The translations under genes and the position numbers were made by a program. DNA of 64,000 nucleotides from Methanosarcina sp. ERenArc_MAG2 (GTDB taxonomy: Archaea > Halobacteriota > Methanosarcinia > Methanosarcinales > Methanosarcinaceae), in assembly GCA_023955635.1 (NCBI GenBank), contig JAMXHR010000010.1, forward strand, positions 682,001 through 746,000. Reading direction: 5' to 3'. This document shows positions 39,406 through 49,027 of this stretch, piece after piece. A model generated the notes under the pieces. It ran no database searches. It worked only from the letters and a program-made list of their open reading frames with translations, and had not been told where the DNA came from. Within the stretch, counting starts at the first letter, position 1. Each line of letters begins with the position of its first letter.

Positions 39406-40170
39406 TCAGGAGCTTATTCCCGAAACTAGAAAATCAGAAATAGATTCGATTTCCGGAAGTTCAATGTTTAACTCTTCTCCTGCAAATCCAGCTCTGAAAA
39501 CTTCCAGACTCGACGGAATTGAAGCAAGGATATGAGTTTCATCAACGGCGTCCTTCATTAACTGAATTCCGATTTCATCCGCACGGTTAAGGATAAAGTA
39601 TAGAGGTTTTCCTGCCTTCTCCACAAGTTCTATGATTTTTTCTGAAAGCCGTACAGATTCATAAGACGGGTCAAGTATCATTAATACCAGGTCGCATCCC
39701 TCTTCAACCCCTCTTCCGAAATGCTCTATTCCAGCTTCAGTATCCACAAATATCATCTCTTCAGATGTAGTTTCCATATTCTTCAGCAGATTCTTTGCAA
39801 GTGCACCCATCGGGCAGGCACAGCCTTCTCCGAAATTATGGATTTTGCCTATGGCCATCATTTTTATGTTCCCTTTTTCTACAGCATAAGCCTTAGGGAT
39901 GTCGGATATTTGCCATTTGTTTTCAAAAATACTGATAGGATCTCCTTTTTGAAACGCTTGCATCATTTTTTCTCCAAGGGCTTTTTTTCCTCCCAGATAA
40001 TTTGTGAAATCTTCGGGCATTCCAAGGCCAAGCTGCCTGTGAAGCCCGAAGTTTGACTCGTCACTGTCCACCACAAGTACGTTGTAACCTCTTTTAGCCA
40101 TGGATTTTGCAACCATAGCAGTGACCGTACTCTTGCCACTGCCGCCTTTTCCGCATACAAGGATTTTCAT
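39406..40170 (-). CDS. CooC-like P-loop ATPase
   Basis: From the ATG at 40168-40170, with AGGTGAG upstream, the 254-residue product starts MKILVCGKGGSGKSTVTA, a deviant Walker A of the MinD/ParA type. Further motifs: VLVVDSDESN, a GEGCACPMGAL CxC pair near residue 110 as in CooC metal-insertion ATPases, VDTEAGIEHFGRG and a Leu/Ile-rich C-terminus. CooC proteins dimerise around a metal ion through the CxC and help insert nickel into CO dehydrogenase. Whether this one serves CODH or another enzyme is open; it sits among metal genes and next to a divergent regulator. Confidence 0.85.
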   Translation of the reverse strand: MKILVCGKGGSGKSTVTAMVAKSMAKRGYNVLVVDSDESNFGLHRQLGLGMPEDFTNYLGGKKALGEKMMQAFQKGDPISIFENKWQISDIPKAYAVEKGNIKMMAIGKIHNFGEGCACPMGALAKNLLKNMETTSEEMIFVDTEAGIEHFGRGVEEGCDLVLMILDPSYESVRLSEKIIELVEKAGKPLYFILNRADEIGIQLMKDAVDETHILASIPSSLEVFRAGFAGEELNIELPEIESISDFLVSGISS

Positions 40171-40292
40171 CTTCTCACCTATTCTCAAAAATACTTAATA
40201 TTAAAAAATACTTAGATGGTAACATATAATATTAATAATTGCAACACTTTCGATAGTATTAATAATGTCGAGTTTATAGTGATAAAGTAACT

Positions 40293-40631
40293 ATGAAAAA
40301 GAATAGTAATGGGATTTGCTTGTGTCCTCTCGAAGGAATTATCACCACTATATCCAAAAAATGGGCCCTCCTGATTATCAGTGCCCTTGGGCATCACGGA
40401 AGATTGCGATTCCATGACCTCATGAATACTCTTGAAGGGATCAGTCCCAAATCACTTACGGACCTGTTAAAAGAACTCCAGAAAAAGGGCCTGATCCAGC
40501 GGGAAGCCTTTTCTGAGATACCTCCACGGGTTGAATACTTTTTAACAGATGATGGAAAACAATTTTGTGAAGCAATTATTCCTTTGATACAGTGGGCAGA
40601 AAAGCAGGATGATCTTCAACAGAAAATATGA
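40293..40631 (+). CDS. HxlR-family regulator
   Basis: The 112-residue product has the HxlR winged-helix signature (ICLCPLEGIITTISKKWALLIISALGHHGRLRFHDLMNTLEGISPKSLTDLLKEL) including the N-terminal Cys used as a redox or aldehyde sensor in the family. It is divergent from the CooC-like gene with 122 bp between the starts, so it may control that gene and itself. The start ATG at 40293 is weakly preceded. Confidence 0.85.
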   Translation: MKKNSNGICLCPLEGIITTISKKWALLIISALGHHGRLRFHDLMNTLEGISPKSLTDLLKELQKKGLIQREAFSEIPPRVEYFLTDDGKQFCEAIIPLIQWAEKQDDLQQKI

Positions 40632-40809
40632 TGAGTTTTACCTGCCAGAAGGTTATCCTTCAAAGCGAACCGTACGACAGAGGTAAATTACTTGCTGCAG
40701 GTGTGTATTTTCACAATATCCAGACACTACTTTTTGAGGTCAAAATCAACAGTGATGCATTCGGACTCAAGATTTATCTCTGCGGATTCTACTCTCTAAA
40801 AAGAAGAAA

Positions 40810-40918
40810 TAGCATTCGCTAAATAGCATCAGCTACTCTTTTTTAGCAGACCACAGGTCATGCCATATATTCCTTTAGTACTTCCACTGGATATGCTGCC
40901 TATCCAGATTTTTCAGGA
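40810..40918 (-). pseudogene. Decayed copy of the copA start region
   Basis: About 110 bp are similar to 37943-38050, which covers the start and the first HMA motif (MTCGHC) of copA and the sequence upstream. In this copy stop codons and small changes remove the frame (for example ATGACCTGTGGTCTGCTAA). It precedes the HMA gene at 40922, so the arrangement copA start, HMA, copZ is present twice. Confidence 0.6.
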
Positions 40919-40921
40919 CTA

Positions 40922-41203
40922 TCAGGCATTTAAATAAGCTTTTCCGTGCTCTTTTATATTTTTATATCCAGCCTTAAGCAGGGCCATCCGTATGACATAT
41001 GCATCCGTAATCCGGCTGTCATAGGCAACATTTACAGTTCTGTCAGGAATATTTATGTTTACTCTGGAAACCCCGTTGATAGAAGTAACGAGCCTGGTAA
41101 TCATGTCCTTGCAGTACCTGCAGACCATATCGTCTACTATGAATGTTGTCTCCCCGATATGTTCACCCCCACAGCACAGCTGTTTTTCAAACAGGTGCTT
41201 CAC
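40922..41203 (-). CDS. HMA-domain protein with Cys-rich start
   Basis: The 93-residue product begins MKHLFEKQLCCGGEHIGETTF and continues with an HMA domain with DMVCRYCKDMI in place of the usual GMTCxxC, ending YKNIKEHGKAYLNA. The extra CC pair and CRYC suggest a metal chaperone with different metal or redox behaviour from CopZ. It lies 93 bp upstream of copZ copy 2 in the reading direction of that cluster. The start ATG at 41201-41203 is not strongly supported. Confidence 0.65.
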   Translation of the reverse strand: MKHLFEKQLCCGGEHIGETTFIVDDMVCRYCKDMITRLVTSINGVSRVNINIPDRTVNVAYDSRITDAYVIRMALLKAGYKNIKEHGKAYLNA

Positions 41204-41296
41204 CCATATAATGAAATTCTGTGCCTTTTAGTATATAATTCTTTAAAATCGATGTGCGAGTTATTTGCACAGGACTCATTCTAGAGGACCATTATA

Positions 41297-41518
41297 TCAA
41301 ATGGGTTCATATCCGACTTCCCTAACCGCAGCCTTGACTTTTTTGAGGTTCGTTTTCCCTTCTTCAAACTCGACAGTTAACTGTTTGTTCTGAAGGTTTA
41401 CTTCCGCTTTCCTCACACCTTCTACAGCTTCAACTGCTTTTTTAACCCTCATCTCACAGTGCCCGCAGGACATACCTTCAACTTTTATAGTTTCTTGGGT
41501 TATCGTTTCGACCTCCAT
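41297..41518 (-). CDS. CopZ-like HMA copper chaperone, copy 2
   Basis: The 73-residue product has the HMA fold with GMSCGHCEMRVKKAVEAVEGV and ends REVGYEPI. It has an ATG at 41516-41518, but the ATG is part of ATGGAGGTCGAAACG, so the GGAGGT could act as ribosome binding site for a start further in (see copy 1). It presumably delivers Cu(I) to CopA. Confidence 0.8.
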   Translation of the reverse strand: MEVETITQETIKVEGMSCGHCEMRVKKAVEAVEGVRKAEVNLQNKQLTVEFEEGKTNLKKVKAAVREVGYEPI

Positions 41519-41664
41519 CTAATTTTACTAATGGTTTAAAATTATTATTTTATGAAATACTCTGAGATTAATATAAATATTGTCCGGTTTGACACAAATT
41601 CTTTGCTGCCCACATACCTGATTGGCAAAAAAGCAGTGACTTGCCAGCAGCCTGAGAGCAGGTA

Positions 41665-41796
41665 ATGGTCAGAGGAAAACCGTACATTTCAGTAAACAAC
41701 GCAACTTCGAACGCCTTACATCTGCCAGGAAAATGCCACTCAGGAGATATTTTTGCGCTGTATAAAGTTAAAGGCGAAGGTGATAAAAAGAAATAA
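41665..41796 (+). CDS. Possible small protein, 43 residues
   Basis: An ATG at 41665 opens a 43-codon frame (MVRGKPYISVNNATSNALHL...) ending in TAA at 41796. The upstream AGGT is weak. It looks like a fragment of a larger protein, and no family can be named. The surrounding 41519-42340 region otherwise shows only the small frame at 41971-42063. Confidence 0.22.
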   Translation: MVRGKPYISVNNATSNALHLPGKCHSGDIFALYKVKGEGDKKK

Positions 41797-41970
41797 GTTG
41801 ATTCTGACGAAAGGCCATAAGCCGTATGCTATTATATACTCATTCAAGCTTCTTCTTGAATGCGCACATGGGGGCGCATCCCCGGGCCCTTGAGTCCACA
41901 CTTGATTCCTTTCTTCTCCTTATTGTGAGTATGCTTTTCCTGGCTGTGCCCCCTTCAGATTCACTTTAAA

Positions 41971-42063
41971 TCAACCACAGTATATCCTGGCAGACAGGAT
42001 AATCAGTCCTATAAACACGGCAAGAATCAAAACCGCTTTTTCTACAAAACCTGCTCGATACAT
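41971..42063 (-). CDS. Possible 30-residue single-span membrane protein
   Basis: ATG at 42061-42063 preceded by AAGAGGCATCTC opens 30 codons: a short basic start (MYRAGFVEK), one clear transmembrane segment (VLILAVFIGLIILSARIY) and a stop. Short membrane proteins of this type are common but usually unannotated in methanogens; nothing here shows function. Confidence 0.35.
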   Translation of the reverse strand: MYRAGFVEKAVLILAVFIGLIILSARIYCG

Positions 42064-42340
42064 GAGATGCCTCTTAAAAAGATCTTCAAGATCTGAATTC
42101 TCTTAATGGGATAACGTCTTTTCGAACAGGGATACTAATAATATTCATGAATTAATATTAATATAATAATATTATTCACGCACCTTAATATTACATTGCT
42201 CCAAAAAAGTTTTTTTCCAAAGATACATTATAATTTATCCAGCATCCCTCCAGTATCCCTCCAGATACTCACTGGATATTACAAAAAATCAGTACATTAT
42301 TCACATTATGCCATAATGCAGTAAAATATGGTTGTGTAAT

Positions 42341-43070
42341 ATGGTTGTGTATGAAGAAATTATCTATATATCTTTGCTTACACTGCTGGCAAGCATAATC
42401 GGGACTCTGGCCGGATTTGGAATATCTACGGTCATGGTACCCATTCTTCTGATTATCCTTCCTCTACCTCAGACCCTGCTCTTGGTGGGCATAATTCACT
42501 GGTTTAATGATATCTGGAAGATACTCTTATTTCGAGAGGGAATAAGATGGAAGCTTTTTTTGCTTTCGGCCTTCCCGGGATCTTTACAAGTTTTCTGGGA
42601 TCATCCCTATCCTTGAGAATCTCCCGCGAAATTCTTTCAAGAACTTTAGGGGTTTTCCTTATAGCCTATGTTCTCTTCATCGTCTTCAACCGAACTTTCA
42701 AACTGAGTCAGAGGTTATCTGTGGCAGTATCCGGTGGAGCCCTGACAGGATTTTTGCAGGTATCTTTGGCGTAGGCGGGGAAATAAATGCTGTAGCCTTA
42801 AGCGCTTTTAACCTGGAGAAGGCCGTTTATATCACAACTGCTGGCGCCATATCTTTTATGATTGACTCTACAAGGATAGCGACCTATGTTAGAGGAGGTA
42901 TTGGGCTTGAGCCTGTCATTCTAGCAGGTTTTTTGATCTTCATACCCTTATCTTTAATCGGAGTAATGATTGGGAAAAGAGGAATTGAAAAAATACCCCA
43001 GGAAAAATTCAGGAATTTTGTGGCAGTTTTCATATTTTTATTTGGCCTTAAACTGGTGCTGCTCCCTTAA
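42341..43070 (+). CDS. TauE/SafE-family anion or sulfur-compound permease (two T-run frame breaks)
   Basis: Three frame segments give one TauE/SafE (DUF81) membrane protein of about 243 residues, with a first half starting [30 protein letters not shown], the GIGHWFND-type motif [17 protein letters not shown], and a second half [26 protein letters not shown]. Breaks are at a seven-T run (about 42554-42560) and a five-T run (about 42760); one T added at each restores 732 bases. TauE/SafE proteins move sulfonates, sulfite or related anions; the substrate here is unknown. The ATG at 42341 and a tandem AATATGGTTGTGT repeat lie upstream. Confidence 0.75.
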
Positions 43071-43621
43071 CTTGATGGCATTCTTTGCTCTCTAGTTTTT
43101 GCACGTTTGTTATGGCTTTTCTATAGCCCCCTCTTTATTCTTTATTCAGCGAAGGCTTGTAATTCCTTTCTTTCTCTAATGCCATAATTTACAGTTATCC
43201 CCACTAAAAGTACAGCTAAAGAACAGTACTTTTGTATTGATTCGTGAAAATGCTTGGAAGCAAATTTATTCCAGCCTTGACCTAAAACTCGAAATTTACT
43301 TTTTAAATATTGTACTTTGAATAATAAATTAAATTCTTGATTATGAAAACAATCCTGAAAACTCATATTAATATACTAATCTCGGTAGATGTGAAAAGGA
43401 AATGTGACAAAGTCAAGCTATAATAAAGTATAGTTTTTAATTCACTTAGTTAAGTATATTTATTCCGACTTATTCTTTTTTATTGATATTTATACTTTGA
43501 AACCCCTTGATTCAATTAAATTAGTTACAACAAACAAATTTCAGAATTACTATCTAATTACATAAAAAATAGTGCGTTTCAAAATAGAGGCTAGTTCTTT
43601 CAACGCGGAGTGTGTATTTTT
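43071..43621. other. Intergenic region
   Basis: About 550 bp before the glycosyltransferase. A leftward 74-codon frame at 43142-43366 (with KFASKHFHESIQKYCSLAVLLVGITVNYGI) might be the end of a decayed gene, but it has no ribosome binding site and no family I recognise. The rest shows nothing. Confidence 0.35.
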
Positions 43622-44578
43622 ATGGGTGCAGAAATAGTGGTTGGGAAAAGTTATCGATTCATTATGCCACAGGGGGTTTTCAGAGAAAAACAGACGGCTT
43701 CTCATAATATAACCGTGATTCTTCCGGCTTATAATGAAGAGGTGTCTATAGGGAGCATTGTCTTGCTTGCGAGACGGTATGCTGACAGGGTGATAGTTGT
43801 TGATGACGGGAGTTCGGACAGAACGGCTGAGATTGCTGCAAACGCCGGAGCTGAGGTGATTGTGCATTCTCCAAATAAAGGAAAGGGAATGGCTTTTAAG
43901 ACTGGATTTGAGGCAGCCGAGGGTGCAGATATTATAGTTACCATGGATTCGGACGGGCAGCACAACCCTGCAGATATCCCTAAACTGGTTGCCCCTATTC
44001 TCAAAGGCGAAGCTGATCTGGTAAATGGCAGTCGCTATCTATGTGGTCACGCAACAGACACGCCTGCATACCGGCGGCTGGGGCAGACCATTTTGGACAA
44101 GGTTACCATCATTAATTCTGGTGTCAGAATTACCGATTCTCAGAGTGGGTTCCGCGCTTTTGCAGCCTCCACAAAAGATATTTTTCGTTTCAATGCTCAG
44201 GGCATGGAAATAGAAAGTGAAATGCTTGCAGACGCAGGAAGGTCAGGATTAAGAATTAAAGAAGTAGAAATAGATGTAAGGTATGACGTTGACTGTTCAA
44301 CAGAAAATCCTGTAAAGCACGGCATGAGTGTTTTAGTAAAGGTCTGTAAAGACATAGAATTTAATAAACCTCTGTGTTGTTTCACTTTGCCAGGGGTCGT
44401 TTTTGGGATATGCGGGGTATACATGGGTCTCATTTTTTTACAAACTTTTTATCTTGGCGGAAGTCTGTACTTTGGGCCCACTATTTTGATGGTCATGCTA
44501 ACTCTTGTTGGAACTTTTATGGCTTTTACTGGAATTTTGCTGCATTCGATAACTAGCTTGATCAGAAACATAAGGTAG
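43622..44578 (+). CDS. Family 2 glycosyltransferase with membrane end
   Basis: From the ATG at 43622 the 318-residue product has a GT2 domain: ITVILPAYNEEVSIGSIV, VIVVDDGSSDRTAE, KGKGMAFKTGFE, VTMDSDGQHNP (DxD for the metal-nucleotide) and SGFRAFA. The C-terminus has two transmembrane segments (about residues 255-315). This fits dolichol- or polyprenyl-phosphate sugar transferases that start N-glycan or surface-glycan synthesis. The upstream codon GTG at 43610 is less likely. No other glycan genes are nearby. Confidence 0.88.
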   Translation: MGAEIVVGKSYRFIMPQGVFREKQTASHNITVILPAYNEEVSIGSIVLLARRYADRVIVVDDGSSDRTAEIAANAGAEVIVHSPNKGKGMAFKTGFEAAEGADIIVTMDSDGQHNPADIPKLVAPILKGEADLVNGSRYLCGHATDTPAYRRLGQTILDKVTIINSGVRITDSQSGFRAFAASTKDIFRFNAQGMEIESEMLADAGRSGLRIKEVEIDVRYDVDCSTENPVKHGMSVLVKVCKDIEFNKPLCCFTLPGVVFGICGVYMGLIFLQTFYLGGSLYFGPTILMVMLTLVGTFMAFTGILLHSITSLIRNIR

Positions 44579-44623
44579 GTTAACCATCAAAACACGGACA
44601 CAGCCCTTCCGTACTTCCCGTGG

Positions 44624-44785
44624 TTATAGATCTTGATTAAGTTTTTTTCGTGCCCCTGAGTATTTATGCATTTCTCGAAACTTAATACTTTTTATTCCAT
44701 CTGTCTTTTCGATTTTTAGCTCTTTCATCCGTATGGCAAGCCCTGTCAAGAGGGTGCCTGTAAAGCTTAGCATGGTGTAGAGCAT
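44624..44785 (-). CDS. Possible small protein, 53 residues
   Basis: ATG at 44783-44785 opens 53 codons (MLYTMLSFTGTLLTGLAIRM..., with a Lys-rich end). A hydrophobic first third suggests a membrane tie. Sequence in the same frame continues upstream (AFQAGIIIKNSQR) with no start, so it may be the end of a larger, decayed gene. Low certainty. Confidence 0.28.
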   Translation of the reverse strand: MLYTMLSFTGTLLTGLAIRMKELKIEKTDGIKSIKFREMHKYSGARKKLNQDL

Positions 44786-45480
44786 TCTTTGTGAGTTTTT
44801 TATTATTATGCCTGCTTGAAATGCTCTTCCTTAAATATGAGACTGGAGGTCTTTGAGTCTAAATTTTTTCAATTTTGAAAATAGAGCTGTCGGTTTCTGT
44901 AGTAACAAAACTTTGCTTTTTATTGAGGGTTGCTGCCGGAATTAGTGCGGGTTGAGTGTATTTTTGAGTCAGACTCATTTAAGTTTTTAACTGCGAATAT
45001 GGTCAACTCTTTCTGTGACATGCCTGCAAAACCTCCATCTTTTTCATAGACCGCTGCAAAGAGGAGGTAGTCTCCTGGTGAGATCCGTGGTTTGTCAGGA
45101 AAAGAGTGCTCTAACTCTCTTCTCTATGTTTATCGTGTCGTTGTCTTCTCTGATTATGGGCTAGATCTCAGTCTCGAGTTCGTCTTTGAATCTGGGAAGT
45201 GCACCGAATTTGCAGCAAATTCGAAGTCAATTTTTTGTGTACTGGGTGTAATTTGGTTCCTCAGATGTGGAATTTTATACACAACAACTCTTGAGATTTG
45301 TGATTTTACAGAACTTGCGGTACACTGCCTAATATAAGATAATTATTAGTTATACGAAAAATTTATTCTATCATATTTATCTACATTCTAGCTATCTACG
45401 TATATAATCACAAGTAGACAAAATTTGGATAAATCAATCTAAAAATAGAAACGTGTAAACAAAATAATACGGGGGTCTTT
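44786..45480. other. Region with a remnant of a secreted-protein gene, minus strand
   Basis: On the minus strand, about 44940-45200 encodes DNDTINIEKRVRALF, then after a frameshift RISPGDYLLFAAVYEKDGGFAGMSQKELTIFAVK, which looks like the C-terminal beta domain of a surface or secreted protein, ending at a stop near 44940. No start is present. The remaining sequence holds nothing clear; the rightward 81-codon frame here is its shadow. Confidence 0.35.
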
Positions 45481-45729
45481 ATGTTACTAAGCATCATATC
45501 TTCTAGTGCTATTTCTTCTAGTGCCGTATCTATGATTACAAGCCCTGGTCTACCTCAGTTTGGGGCTACAGTTGTTGTCGGGCTTTTAATACTCCTTTCT
45601 TTAAAGGAGATCCTTTCAGCATCTGAGCAATGGAGCAAAAACCTGAATGTATCTTTTAATATGACAATATTACCTTTGATCGTTGTTTTTGTGGGAATTA
45701 TCATTTTTAAAATTGCATCTACTATTTAA
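45481..45729 (+). CDS. Small two-helix membrane protein
   Basis: An ATG with GGGGGTC seven bases upstream opens 82 codons. The product is very hydrophobic, with two segments (about residues 27-43 and 62-80), and a Ser-rich start. It lies 123 bp before a secreted-protein gene in the same direction. Family unknown. Confidence 0.6.
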   Translation: MLLSIISSSAISSSAVSMITSPGLPQFGATVVVGLLILLSLKEILSASEQWSKNLNVSFNMTILPLIVVFVGIIIFKIASTI

Positions 45730-45852
45730 TTAGTAAATATCCAGGCAACATTGGAAAAATGTGGATAAATTATCCTAAACATAAAGAAGTGTAACTGAAA
45801 TTGGAGATTTTAAAACATTAATTGTATAATGATGGGAGAGAGGGATTCTAAA

Positions 45853-46583
45853 ATGAAATATGTTAAATCAAAACGAGAAAGGCTTGTATTCTGCGTGTTA
45901 TCTACATTTCTTTTATTTGGCTCACTTATTTTTCCAGCATACGCGGCTACTGAATGGAAAGTTTCTCCATCCAACCCAACGGTAGGGGATACACTGAAAA
46001 TAACAGGTCCCGGCGGGAAGAGTATCGATGCCGAAATTTCTGTTTTAGTAAAGGTCCCGGTTTTAGGGGGCAGATATACACTTCCACTACCGCATATAAA
46101 AGTTCCAAACGATCACATTAAAAATAACCGTATTACTGCTAGGGCGGAAGGAGTAAAGAACCTACATGTGGCGGTAAATAAGGGTTTAACGTTCAACCAG
46201 TACGCGGTAGCTTCTGGAGGGGTTGCCACCATATCTGCGTCAAATGTTCCCCCTTAACTTACAATATCCTTATTGACGGCGATGCCCTGAGCGGAAGGTC
46301 TGTTGTGAACATTAGATTTACCGCCTCCGGGACACTGACAGCTTTATCAACTAATCCAAACAGAAACTCTCAATATAATTTTGATACATCTTCATTGCCA
46401 GCAGGTAAATTAACGGTAAAGGTAGGGGGTTCGGGACAAACAGGAGGTTCAGGACAAATAGGGGGTTCAGAACAAACAATGGACCTGAAACCCAAAGAAC
46501 AGACTGAGTCTATTCAATCTGTATCGAAACCTTCACTTACCACACGATTGAAACAAATGTTTTCATCGTTTTGGAAACGCTGA
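45853..46583 (+). CDS. Secreted beta-domain protein (frame broken at a C-run)
   Basis: From the ATG at 45853 (GAGAGGGAT upstream) the product starts MKYVKSKRERLVFC with a signal peptide cut after AYA (about residue 30). The body is beta-rich (TEWKVSPSNPTVGDTLKITGPGG). The frame ends at a five-C run near 46250-46254; adding one C continues LTYNILIDGDALSGRSVVNIRF, a second beta part, a Gly/Gln-rich GGSGQTGGSGQIGGSEQ repeat and a basic end SFWKR, total 243 residues. Family unknown, likely envelope. Confidence 0.65.
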
Positions 46584-46647
46584 TGTGAATTTATAACCAT
46601 TCAAAATATAGTTAGCGGCGTTCCTTTGAACGCCGCGAGAATTTCCA

Positions 46648-46857
46648 TTATAAAGGGTACATTTGTCCCACAGTCTGATTTTTTTCAATAAACTTCTCCA
46701 TGATAAATATGTCTTTTTTATTGAATTCGAGTTCATATCCTTTTTTGCTAAGACCGATATAGGAAGCACGCATTTCAGGCGTTATATTATAATTCTCTCT
46801 CGTTTTTGGCTTTCTGTGATCCCACTTACTATATGTCCATTCTTTGAGTTTTTCCAA
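46648..46857 (-). CDS. Possible small protein or gene remnant
   Basis: A leftward 69-codon frame from a TTG at 46857 reads MEKLKEWTYSKWDHRKPKTRENYNITPEM and so on, with mixed charged and aromatic residues like a real protein. The start is weak and no family is recognised. It may be what remains of a longer gene. Confidence 0.3.
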   Translation of the reverse strand: MEKLKEWTYSKWDHRKPKTRENYNITPEMRASYIGLSKKGYELEFNKKDIFIMEKFIEKNQTVGQMYPL

Positions 46858-47500
46858 CCCTTTTAAGACTATAACCTCGATTTATCCTGCCTAAGTAGGA
46901 TAAGTATGCCTTTATGCCAGGCTTTGTTATCTTGTATCTGTATAGTCAATTAAGTCCTTTCTTTTTTAATCCTTGAATATATGGCAATTTTATTTCAGTC
47001 GAATCCCCCGCTAGTTGCTGCGGGGTGCGCCAGCGCAACTTTGATTAACGGATAAAAAATAAGAAGCTCTTAACAATTTAGATCGAGCTGTAAATATTGA
47101 AGGATCGTACAAGGATAAAGCAAAAAATTATCCAGATTTCAAAGAATTATGGAATAATGAAAGTTTCCGAAAGATTGCTTCATTAAATCCCATCAACCTT
47201 TATTTCTTTAAAACCTTAATCTCCGAACTTAACCCTTAACTCAAAACTTAATTCCTTAAAACCAAGTTTTCCAGACCTTAACCTTCTCCAAAACTTGGCT
47301 GTTAAAAGTGAAGGGCTTATTACTTTTGGAATTTTTCACGAGAAGTTTAACCGCAGTTGCAAGTTACAGGGTTCAAAGGGCACCGCTAAAATATTTTTTG
47401 GTGGCTTTCAGCTTTAATCAGTCTTTAATCAGTTTTAATAAGCCTTTCCTGAAGTTGTGGTAGCTGATCAATGATTTAAGGCTGCATAAAATCATCTGTT
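46858..47500. other. Intergenic region with a TPR remnant
   Basis: About 640 bp. On the plus strand 47070-47180 encodes LDRAVNIEGSYKDKAKNYPDFKELWNNESF, which resembles the end of a TPR protein but has no start and is cut by stops. The rest is AT-rich without a clear gene. Confidence 0.4.
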
Positions 47501-48724
47501 TTATATTTGTCTATTTTCCAGCCTGAACTCAGTGATTTGCATTACAAGATCCATAGTAAGCCTTACAACCTCTTCTATTTTATCTATAGAAACAAAATCA
47601 AGAGTATCCTCTGCTGTATGAAACAGATTATAAGTGCCTGTAGAACTTATTGCAATACTTGGAACCTTTCTCATCCGAAAAAAAGTGTGATCACTTGAAG
47701 GCCAGGGATCTACTTGAATGACTCCCGAGTATTTTTCTTTTGAACGCATTGCAGTATCAACAAACGGTTTTGAGCATTCAAAAAATGCGATATTGCTTGT
47801 AGAGGAATAATGTCCGATACCATCTAGATTTATTGCAGCTATCATATTCTCGAAATTCTGTAGATTTTTTTCCGTATACAGTATTTCTCCGAGTGCATAA
47901 TATTCTTCCCCATTGAAAGCTACAAATTCAATATCAAATGGCATATTTGCATTATTTAAAATATTTTTCAGTAAATCTTTTAATACTTCTGCAACGGTAA
48001 GAAGTGCTGAAACTCCTGAGGTATTATCGGAAGCCCCATCAGTTCCATATTTGGTATCAAGATGTGCACAGAGGACAAGTTTCTCTTTTCCGTTTATTCC
48101 GTATTTACCCACTACATTTGCAGCATGGCTGGCTTCAAAATCACTTTTTATATTTAAGTTGAGGTTTTTCCCTGCATTTTTCAATAATCTCATTCCGTCA
48201 ATCGCTGAAATTGTGATGGATGGAATTTCGAAGTCCCAGTCCTCTAGGATGGGAACAGTGCTTGCCGTCCGGTGGCTTACAGCAATTATGGCAAGCGGTT
48301 TTTTCGCTTCAAGAAGCCCAATTATTCTTTTATGCTCCTCAGGATTGTACACATTATTATTTTTGGCAGCTAAAGGTGTCTGTGTTAGTTCTCCATAAAT
48401 TATCGCGATTTTGTCTCTGAAATCTCCATTTTCCAGTTCAAAGATATTGCCTGCAGCTGTGAAGCCTGCCTCTACATTGCATGAGTTTGAGTAAGTATTG
48501 GCAATTGCTGTAACCCTTTCTTTCCCGCAGAATAATTCGATTTTTTCACATTTCCAGCTTTTACAGGCGTATTCTTGTCTCTCTGTCTGAAGCCCGAGCT
48601 CTTCAAATATCCTCGAGATATATACCTCAGCTTTATGGTTGTTTGAAGTTCCAATTGGCCTGCTTCCTATTTTGCTGCACAGTTCGTTTAAATGTCTGGT
48701 TATGATTGACTCATAATTCTGCAT
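47501..48724 (-). CDS. M28-family zinc aminopeptidase
   Basis: The 407-residue product has the M28 zinc peptidase ligands in order: LCAHLDTKYGTDGASDNTSG (His, and Asp of the bridging site), FVAFNGEEYYALG (the Glu-Glu pair), AAINLDGIG and the final TGTYNLFHTAEDTLDFV (His). There is no signal peptide, so it should act in the cytoplasm, removing N-terminal residues from peptides. It stands alone; the next feature to the right is an insertion sequence. Confidence 0.88.
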   Translation of the reverse strand: MQNYESIITRHLNELCSKIGSRPIGTSNNHKAEVYISRIFEELGLQTERQEYACKSWKCEKIELFCGKERVTAIANTYSNSCNVEAGFTAAGNIFELENGDFRDKIAIIYGELTQTPLAAKNNNVYNPEEHKRIIGLLEAKKPLAIIAVSHRTASTVPILEDWDFEIPSITISAIDGMRLLKNAGKNLNLNIKSDFEASHAANVVGKYGINGKEKLVLCAHLDTKYGTDGASDNTSGVSALLTVAEVLKDLLKNILNNANMPFDIEFVAFNGEEYYALGEILYTEKNLQNFENMIAAINLDGIGHYSSTSNIAFFECSKPFVDTAMRSKEKYSGVIQVDPWPSSDHTFFRMRKVPSIAISSTGTYNLFHTAEDTLDFVSIDKIEEVVRLTMDLVMQITEFRLENRQI

Positions 48725-49027
48725 TTATGCCTTTTCTCCGATTTTTTGGTTTCTGGAACTCAATAGTAAGGAACTTTTTAAATAAAGAGTTTTTGTTATC
48801 TCTTTTCAATAATATTCTAATTTTCTTATGGAATTCTGTGAGTGAAAAAAAGGTCTACCAAAACAAGGCGTTACTTATGAATACAGAAAACTTTAAAAAA
48901 ATTAAGGAAATACATTAAAAAAGAAAATACGCTGTGTAATGAAGGTTATTTTTGCTTCTTCTAATAGAAACCAAAACATGGTTGTTAAGGGTGAAAGGCT
49001 TGTCACTTTGGGCGTTTTGTTTCATAT
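48725..49027. other. Intergenic region
   Basis: About 300 bp between the M28 peptidase start and the insertion sequence. It should contain the peptidase promoter. No gene seen; a rightward 70-codon frame is low-complexity and unsupported. Confidence 0.4.

Noticed and set aside
40628..40822. 64-codon frame overlapping the end of the HxlR gene
   Set aside because: It runs into the decayed copA copy on the other strand and has no domain or independent ribosome binding site.
45092..45337. 81-codon plus-strand frame
   Set aside because: The minus strand here encodes a recognisable secreted-protein end (PGDYLLFAAVYEKDGG), so this frame is incidental.
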